From Bifidobacteriaceae bacterium (GTDB taxonomy: Bacteria; Actinomycetota; Actinomycetes; Actinomycetales; WQXJ01), in NCBI GenBank assembly GCA_031255075.1, contig JAIRTF010000156.1:1-5150 (forward strand): a DNA stretch of 5,150 nt, in the 5' to 3' direction. Below the pieces are notes generated by a model. The model saw only the letters and a program-made list of their open reading frames with translations. It was not told where the DNA came from and did not search any database. Positions 1 through 3,638 of this stretch are shown here, piece by piece (the first letter of the stretch is position 1; every line of letters begins with the position of its first letter). The position numbers were made by a program, and so were the translations under genes.

Positions 1-582
1 TTCTTGGAGAAAGTCATTCAGCCTGATCCCGGCATACTGCTTGAACAGCACCGCCACCCAGAAGGTCGGCATGGCATAGAACAGGAAGGCCACAAAGCTG
101 GCCAAGTAGTCCAGGCTGGAATACTGCCGCAGCGCGGTCACCACGCCCATACCCACGCCCAGCACAATCCCCAAGATGACGGAGGTGGCCACCAACCGGA
201 CAGATACCGGAATGTAGCCGGTCATCAAGTTGGCCACCTGGGCGTCACCGCGCACAGTGGTACCCAACGATCCGTCACCCCACAGGTAGCCGATCACACC
301 CCGGAACCAGGCCCCAAACCGCACCAGCACCGACTCGTCGAGCCGCAGCCGGGCGGTGCGCTCAGCTATCAGGTGGGCCTTGTTCGGATCAGAGGAGGTC
401 GCCAGGTCCCGCAGTGGATTGGCTGTCAGCGCCACCAACAGATAGGTTGCGAACAGCGCACCGACCAACACCAAAACGCCAATCCCCAGCCGCCGGCCAA
501 TGAACCGAACCACGCTGCGCCCGCCCCGAGGCTTGGCTTTGGGCTTTGGAAGCCGCAGGGCGGGTGCTAGCTGCTGAGTCAC
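1..582 (-). CDS. Peptide ABC transporter permease, DppB/OppB type (C-terminus beyond left edge)
   Basis: The first 194 codons of an integral membrane permease that would form half of the channel of a dipeptide/oligopeptide (possibly nickel) ABC importer. After a basic, proline-rich cytoplasmic tail (residues 1-30, many Lys and Arg), a first membrane span covers about 32-54 and ends in ALTANPLRDL, like the N-terminal helix of DppB proteins. The extracytoplasmic stretch 79-122 has the family pattern RLRLDES, then WGDGSLGTTVRGDAQV, close to the usual 'GDLGTS...G.PV' block. Spans follow at about 126-150 and 157-180, with a Pro-x-Phe-Trp in the latter (MPTFW, 171-175), also typical. The cytoplasmic EAA loop that contacts the ATPase lies past the edge. 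GTG at 580-582 is the only usual start codon after an in-frame stop (604-606). Its ribosome site is weak (GGTGAA), so translation may be coupled to the receptor gene 21 bases upstream. Family assignment is firm; substrate is not. Confidence 0.9.
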   Translation of the reverse strand, partial: MTQQLAPALRLPKPKAKPRGGRSVVRFIGRRLGIGVLVLVGALFATYLLVALTANPLRDLATSSDPNKAHLIAERTARLRLDESVLVRFGAWFRGVIGYLWGDGSLGTTVRGDAQVANLMTGYIPVSVRLVATSVILGIVLGVGMGVVTALRQYSSLDYLASFVAFLFYAMPTFWVAVLFKQYAGIRLNDFLQE

Positions 583-603
583 GGTCGGTTCACCGTCACT
601 TAC

Positions 604-2427
604 CTACTTCTTGGCCGGCGGTTCCCAATTCCAGAACTCGGACAGGAACTGGGGGCTGATCGGGGACGGGTTCACGTTGGTCAACCGGTCGGAGGCATAG
701 GCCGTCAAGCCGGCGGACTGGTACAACGGCAAACCGAAGGCGTTGGCCACCAGTTCCTTCTCCACGTCAATCAGCAACCGCTTCTGGGCTTCCGGGTCAA
801 GCTCTCCGTAGAGATTCCGGTAGGCGGTGTCCACTGTTGCACTGGAGAAGTGCCCAAAGTTGTTTTGGCCACCGGTGATGTAGTTGGCGGAACCTTCGGA
901 GACGGCCACGGAGGTTGTCACCCAAGCGAATGCGGCGACATCGTGATCCCCGGAACCCAGGCGCACGTCCCAATCCTCGCTAGAGGAGTCAACCACGTTG
1001 AATCCGGCCTGGGTGGCTGATTCGTGTGTCAGCTGGTAGATCCGGGTGCCGGTGGGGCTGGGACCAAACATCCAGCGGACATCGATCGGTGTGGTGACAC
1101 CGACCTCTTCCAACAGCCGCTTGGCTCCTTCGATATCCACCTCGTCATAGGCTTTGAGGCCGTTGGCTTCGGACACCTCGTCATAACCGGACTGGCCTGG
1201 GAAGTACTCGAAGGAATCACGCGGCTCGGCGTCAGCGATGATTGGCCGGACTATCTTGTCCACGATCTCCGCCCGCGGCACGGTCTTCAAGAAGGCCTGG
1301 CGGACCTTCAAAGCCTTGTCCGCATCGCCACCGTAGGTGGCCGGGTCGAACGGGCCACCGTTGTCAAAGACCAGGTCAGCGTGGGCGTAGACGGCGGCGA
1401 AGCCGACTTTGGTGTTGACGCCCTTGTTCTCAAGGCTCTTCAACTTGCCAAAGATGTCCGGGTTGCCGGCCGTGTTCATCAGGTCCAGCTTGCCGTTCTC
1501 CATCTCGGTGGCGGCAGCGTTCGGGTCGGAGATGAACCGCAACACAATCTCACTGATCTTGGGCTTCGGCCCCCAGGTGTAGTCATCGTTGCGTTCCAGG
1601 GTGATGTATTCACCCTTGACAAACTTGGTCATCTTGTAGGCGCCGTTGGACAGGTACAGCGAGGCGTCATCCGGCAGGGAATCGAAGGCGAAGCCGTTGT
1701 TCCACGCCCGGGCGATCTTTGCCAAAGCCGTCTTGTCGTTGTCTTGGATCGCCTTGACCACGCCTTTGACTGCCTCTTGGGGGTCGTCAAGGCCTAGGGC
1801 CAGGCGGCCCACCACGTGGGTCGGAATTGTTGAACTCTGTACGGTGGCGTCCCAGTCAACGAACGGCTGGGAGTACACCAGGGTGATCTCCTTGAGATCC
1901 TCGGACAGCGTTGGCGTGTCCTTGATTAGGGCTTCTTGTTCGTCAAAGGCGTTGAAATAGACCTGGTCCTCGGCGGCGATGACGTTGCCTTGTTCGTCCG
2001 TGGCCTCTTCATCAGAAACAGTGTTGAAGTGGCCGGATACAGCCGCCCAGGTCAGCAGGCGGTCCGCGGCCGTGGTAGCCACCCCATCCGACCATTTGAC
2101 ATCCTGACCAATGGTCAGTTTGACGGTCAGTGGATCATCTGAGACCTTCTCAAAGTTGCCCGCATCCGGCAGCGACTGGCGGGTCAAGTCCTGGTCATAG
2201 TAGACAATGTTGGCCCTGGTCAAGTAGCGCAACTGGCTGTTGACCGCCATGTTGTGGGCACGGGTGTCCCCGTTCCAAGAGGTAGGCGATTCGCCGATGT
2301 TCACCGTGATAGACGTGACTTGGCCGTCACCATCCTGGTTCTCGTTGGCGCCAGGTGCGGCGCAGGCGGCCGTCACCACTAAGGCGCCCACGGCCAGGAC
2401 TGCAAGAGCTGTGCGTTTCGTGTTCAT
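604..2427 (-). CDS. Peptide ABC transporter substrate-binding lipoprotein (SBP family 5)
   Basis: Encodes a 607-residue extracellular solute receptor, anchored to the membrane by lipid, that would deliver peptides to the permease encoded just downstream. The N-terminus MNTKR plus a hydrophobic stretch (6-21) ends in VTAAC, a lipobox with Cys22 as the lipidated residue. An acidic, Gly/Asn-rich tether follows (26-36). Family 5 hallmarks are visible: TIGQDVKWSDGVATTAAD (105-122), the lobe-crossing YLSNGAYKMTKFVKGEY (258-274) followed by ERNDDYTWGPKPK (278-290), and KVRQAFLKTVPRAEIVDKIV (374-393). Length is slightly above the usual 500-600. ATG 2425-2427 is chosen because GGAGG lies six bases upstream and the signal peptide begins there; the reading frame stays open to 3321, but that extension crosses three tRNA genes and is not coding. 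Cargo could be oligopeptides or another family 5 ligand such as nickel or a glycopeptide; this cannot be decided here. Confidence 0.95.
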   Translation of the reverse strand: MNTKRTALAVLAVGALVVTAACAAPGANENQDGDGQVTSITVNIGESPTSWNGDTRAHNMAVNSQLRYLTRANIVYYDQDLTRQSLPDAGNFEKVSDDPLTVKLTIGQDVKWSDGVATTAADRLLTWAAVSGHFNTVSDEEATDEQGNVIAAEDQVYFNAFDEQEALIKDTPTLSEDLKEITLVYSQPFVDWDATVQSSTIPTHVVGRLALGLDDPQEAVKGVVKAIQDNDKTALAKIARAWNNGFAFDSLPDDASLYLSNGAYKMTKFVKGEYITLERNDDYTWGPKPKISEIVLRFISDPNAAATEMENGKLDLMNTAGNPDIFGKLKSLENKGVNTKVGFAAVYAHADLVFDNGGPFDPATYGGDADKALKVRQAFLKTVPRAEIVDKIVRPIIADAEPRDSFEYFPGQSGYDEVSEANGLKAYDEVDIEGAKRLLEEVGVTTPIDVRWMFGPSPTGTRIYQLTHESATQAGFNVVDSSSEDWDVRLGSGDHDVAAFAWVTTSVAVSEGSANYITGGQNNFGHFSSATVDTAYRNLYGELDPEAQKRLLIDVEKELVANAFGLPLYQSAGLTAYASDRLTNVNPSPISPQFLSEFWNWEPPAKK

Positions 2428-2430
2428 GGT

Positions 2431-2469
2431 CCCCCTCCATGATTTGAGTAGTACTACGCAGCCATTGTA
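2431..2469 (-). promoter_or_regulatory. Promoter, palindrome and ribosome site of the peptide importer operon
   Basis: Read on the minus strand, TACAAT (2464-2469) is a good -10 box. No convincing -35 box lies at 16-19 bases, so the promoter may need an activator or an alternative sigma factor. Between the -10 box and the start codon lies a perfect 10-bp palindrome, GTAGTACTAC (2448-2457), placed about where transcription would begin; it could be an operator. The ribosome site GGAGGGGG (2431-2438) leaves six bases between GGAGG and the ATG. The 5' leader would be only about 30 bases. The -10 box and ribosome site are read directly; operator function is inference. Confidence 0.6.
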
Positions 2470-2559
2470 AGCACGCCCGAGACTCCCTCTTTGCACCCCC
2501 TTTACGATGCCGCGCCGCCAGCGAGGCCCGAGGCCCCCTCCAGGGATGGTGGTTGGTTT

Positions 2560-2658
2560 GGGTGCAAGGCGGAACGCCGGTTGGTGGGCCGTGCTGGGTG
2601 CTATTGCGGAGCAATGCCAGGGGCGTTGACCAGTTCGAATCCGGCGCGGAACGCCTGT
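2560..2658 (-). repeat. tRNA-Val(GAC) downstream repeat: anti-T-arm, hairpin box and second tRNA 3' tail
   Basis: Directly behind tRNA-Val(GAC), going leftwards on the minus strand: a GGCGTTCCG box; a segment (2629-2642) complementary to the T arm of the tRNA just made; a 21-base hairpin box (2600-2620) with stem ATTGC/GCAAT; then a second copy of the tRNA 3' tail and its flank (2569-2597). The two tail copies (2646-2674 and 2569-2597) match at 28 of 29 positions with a period of 77 bases. The copied tail again carries the acceptor 3' strand ACGGCCC plus ACCA. The second copy fades out after about 2569. The same design follows tRNA-Val(CAC), see 3251-3410. Confidence 0.8.
2600..2620 (-). other. 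Hairpin box of the tRNA-Val repeat (GAC locus)
   Basis: On the minus strand a 21-base box contains GCATTGCTCCGCAATAGC, which folds as GC-ATTGC, loop TCC, GCAAT-(A)-GC with one bulged A. It is identical to the boxes at 3305-3325 and 3385-3405 except for one loop base (TCC here, TTC there). It begins 41 bases past the discriminator base of tRNA-Val(GAC), almost the same distance as at the other locus (42). No T run follows, so it is not a classical intrinsic terminator; an RNase processing signal or pause site is possible. Confidence 0.65.
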
Positions 2659-2733
2659 TGGTGGGCCGTGCTGGATTCGAACCAGCGACCTCTTCCGTGT
2701 CAAGGAAGCGCGCTCCCCCTGCGCCAACGGCCC
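2659..2733 (-). tRNA. tRNA-Val(GAC)
   Basis: A complete cloverleaf on the minus strand. Acceptor stem GGGCCGT/ACGGCCC pairs over seven bases, the anticodon stem is CTTCC/GGAAG, the loop TTGACAC has anticodon GAC (valine GUC, and GUU by wobble), and the T arm is GCTGG-TTCGAAT-CCAGC. The discriminator is A, and CCA is encoded (2659-2661), unlike in the Cys and Gly genes beside it. It is the last gene of a Gly-Cys-Val unit, 16 bases behind tRNA-Cys. It differs from tRNA-Val(CAC) at 3191-3262 in five bases: position 34, the 49-65 pair, and T-loop positions 59 and 60. Confidence 0.97.
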
Positions 2734-2749
2734 TAAAACCCACCTGGTG

Positions 2750-2820
2750 AGGTGGAGACGGGATTCGAACCCGCGTATACGGCTTTGCAGGCCGCTGCCT
2801 CGCCTCTCGGCCACTCCACC
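2750..2820 (-). tRNA. tRNA-Cys(GCA)
   Basis: Complete tRNA of 71 bases. Acceptor GGTGGAG/CTCCACC pairs fully, the anticodon loop TTGCAAA carries GCA, and the T arm is GCGGG-TTCGAAT-CCCGT. The discriminator is U, the identity base expected for cysteine tRNA. CCA is not encoded (TCAC follows), so the CCA-adding enzyme is needed. It lies 16 bases after tRNA-Gly and 16 bases before tRNA-Val(GAC), so the three are very likely one transcript. Confidence 0.97.
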
Positions 2821-2836
2821 GAGTCGGTGGGTTCCG

Positions 2837-2909
2837 AGCGGATGACGGGATTCGAACCCGCGACCCTCACCTTGGCAAGGTGATGCTCTACCAACTGAGC
2901 CACATCCGC
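2837..2909 (-). tRNA. tRNA-Gly(GCC)
   Basis: Complete tRNA of 73 bases. Acceptor GCGGATG/CATCCGC pairs fully, the D arm contains GCTCAGTTGGTAGAGC, the anticodon stem-loop is CACCT-TGCCAAG-GTG with anticodon GCC (glycine GGC and GGU), and the T arm is GCGGG-TTCGAAT-CCCGT. The discriminator is U, as usual in bacterial tRNA-Gly. CCA is not encoded. It is the first gene of the Gly-Cys-Val unit; a hairpin at 2914-2943 ends four bases before its 5' end. Confidence 0.97.
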
Positions 2910-2913
2910 AACG

Positions 2914-2943
2914 GTGTGGCAACCCTTTTGGGGCTCTCCACAC
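2914..2943 (-). other. Leader hairpin upstream of the Gly-Cys-Val tRNA unit
   Basis: On the minus strand, GTGTGG (2938-2943) pairs with CCACAC (2914-2919), with an inner CCC/GGG stem closed by a four-base loop (2923-2932). It ends four bases before the tRNA-Gly 5' end, next to the RNase P cut. With the promoter proposed at 2954-2983, the transcript would begin close to this hairpin. Function unknown; it could protect the 5' end or guide processing. Confidence 0.5.
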
Positions 2944-2953
2944 GCGATCTACG

Positions 2954-2983
2954 AGGCTACCGAAAATCCTGCCGAAGGTCCAA
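2954..2983 (-). promoter_or_regulatory. Possible promoter of the Gly-Cys-Val tRNA unit
   Basis: On the minus strand, TTGGAC (2978-2983) and TAGCCT (2954-2959) are separated by 18 bases and would start transcription near 2947, about 38 bases before tRNA-Gly. TAGATC at 2946-2951 is an alternative -10 box. Both are imperfect matches to the housekeeping consensus. The rest of the 281-base gap between the two divergent tRNA units shows no gene; TTGGCGCC occurs twice in it (near 3008 and 3098). Confidence 0.35.
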
Positions 2984-3155
2984 CTAGCCACTCTAGGCGT
3001 GTAAACCTTGGCGCCGGCGGATGGGGCGGTTCGGCGGCTCCTTGCCTGCCGGTCAGGTGCGCAGCCCGCAACACGAGCACTCTTGATCTGGAATTTGGCG
3101 CCAGGCTCCGCGTCCTGGGTGCGGCGATTTGTGTGCCCTGGGCGGCGGCATCGGC

Positions 3156-3187
3156 TAGTATCTAGTCTCGCTGCCGCAAAGGCAGCG
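3156..3187 (+). promoter_or_regulatory. Possible -10 box and leader hairpin of tRNA-Val(CAC)
   Basis: TAGTAT (3156-3161) is a plausible -10 box with no clear -35 partner. From 3169 to 3187 CGCTGCC pairs perfectly with GGCAGCG around a five-base GCAAA loop. The hairpin ends three bases before the first base of tRNA-Val(CAC), and the predicted start site falls at or next to its 5' side, so the primary transcript would begin with this stem. The divergent Gly-Cys-Val unit has a hairpin in the same place but with unrelated sequence. Confidence 0.5.
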
Positions 3188-3190
3188 CTT

Positions 3191-3262
3191 GGGCCGTTGG
3201 CGCAGGGGGAGCGCGCTTCCTTCACACGGAAGAGGTCACTGGTTCGATCCCAGTACGGCCCA
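3191..3262 (+). tRNA. tRNA-Val(CAC)
   Basis: Complete 72-base tRNA with acceptor GGGCCGT/ACGGCCC, anticodon stem CTTCC/GGAAG, loop TTCACAC with anticodon CAC (valine GUG), and T arm ACTGG-TTCGATC-CCAGT. The discriminator is A; what follows is CCT, so CCA is not encoded, in contrast to tRNA-Val(GAC). The 49-65 pair is A-T here and G-C in the sister gene, a compensated change, so both copies are held under structural selection. It is transcribed away from the Gly-Cys-Val unit and is followed at once by two 80-bp repeat units. Confidence 0.97.
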
Positions 3263-3304
3263 CCTAGCGGTGTTCCTCCCTGCGATCGAACCGGTCTGCA
3301 CTTT

Positions 3305-3325
3305 CTGGCATTGCTTCGCAATAGC
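3305..3325 (+). other. Hairpin box, first unit of the tRNA-Val(CAC) repeat
   Basis: Contains GCATTGCTTCGCAATAGC, which folds as a GC plus ATTGC stem around a TTC loop with one bulged A. All 21 bases of the box are identical in the second unit (3385-3405), although the sequence on either side has changed. No T run follows. It may be a processing or pause site for the tRNA precursor. Confidence 0.65.
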
Positions 3326-3384
3326 GGCCCCAGTACGGCCCACCTAGCGGTGTTCTGTCCTGCGATCGAACTGGTCCATGTCTC

Positions 3385-3405
3385 CTGGCATTGCTTCGCA
3401 ATAGC
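3385..3405 (+). other. Hairpin box, second unit of the tRNA-Val(CAC) repeat
   Basis: The same 21 bases as 3305-3325. Here the flanks add a CCT/AGG pairing (3384-3408), giving about ten base pairs with a bulge on each side, the strongest version of the three. As the last structured element before the array breaks off, it is a candidate for the 3' end of the tRNA-Val(CAC) transcript, although the usual T run is missing. Confidence 0.55.
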
Positions 3406-3497
3406 AGGCCCAGCATTCTGAACACATCCAGCCCGCAGTGGCCTTGGGTGTCAGCGCCTGCAATACGGGAGAACCGTTGGGGTGGTCGATGGCGTTA

Positions 3498-3526
3498 GGT
3501 CAGCAATGACCGTCCGCAATGCGGAC
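3498..3526 (+). other. Twin adjacent hairpins in the leader of the surface-protein gene
   Basis: GGTCA-GCAA-TGACC (3498-3511, a five-pair stem with a GNRA-type tetraloop) is followed without a gap by GTCCGC-AAT-GCGGAC (3512-3526, six perfect pairs). TAGGGGGAGAG follows. The structure lies 112 bases before the GTG start of the gene at 3639. I do not recognise a known riboswitch. The rest of 3411-3638 shows no convincing gene or promoter. Confidence 0.5.
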
Positions 3527-3626
3527 TAGGGGGAGAGAAATCGCAGGCAGGGATTGGTGGCTTGTTAGCGTCAGCCATCGGCGCGGCCAGTTTTGGGGGA
3601 AGCACCGACACCTTTGATGACTCACC

Positions 3627-3631
3627 AGGAG
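3627..3631 (+). promoter_or_regulatory. Ribosome binding site of the surface-protein gene
   Basis: AGGAG is followed by seven bases and then GTG (3639-3641). An ATG at 3632 directly abuts the site and is in another frame that stops after 11 codons, and TGA at 3633-3635 closes the real frame just upstream. Spacing and the stop both select the GTG. Confidence 0.85.
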
Positions 3632-3638
3632 ATGAAAC

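Larger units (their letters stand above)
3251..3410 (+). repeat. Two tandem 80-bp units built on the tRNA-Val(CAC) 3' tail
   Basis: Units 3251-3330 and 3331-3410 have a period of exactly 80 bases and agree at 67 of 80 positions by my count. Each begins with the tRNA tail CAGTACGGCCCACC (in the first unit this is the real tRNA 3' end), followed by TAGCGGTGTTC, then GATCGAAC(C/T)GGT complementary to the T arm (3284-3295, 3364-3375), then the 21-base hairpin box (3305-3325, 3385-3405). A third unit seems to begin at 3411 (CAG) but breaks off at once. Changes are clustered between the conserved boxes, which suggests the boxes matter. No coding sense is apparent. Confidence 0.85.

Noticed and set aside
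1024..1797. 257-residue open frame on the plus strand
   Set aside because: It lies wholly opposite the receptor gene, has no recognisable domain, and is a shadow of the conserved family 5 coding sequence.
2428..3321. Open frame on the minus strand that would extend the receptor protein to 905 residues
   Set aside because: It runs through three tRNA genes, and the true start at 2427 has a strong ribosome site and a lipoprotein signal peptide; the upstream frame is open only because the DNA is GC-rich.
3331..3345. A further tRNA-Val gene at the repeated tail
   Set aside because: Only the 3' tail is copied; D arm, anticodon arm and 5' acceptor strand are absent.
3251..3410. CRISPR array or att sites of an integrated element
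   Set aside because: Repeats and spacers do not alternate as in CRISPR, and an 80-bp interval cannot hold an integrase or cargo; past integration scars remain possible but are not shown.
3482..3529. Possible 15-residue leader peptide (GTG to TAG) overlapping the twin hairpins
   Set aside because: No ribosome site and no runs of regulatory codons; the length is within chance for this composition.
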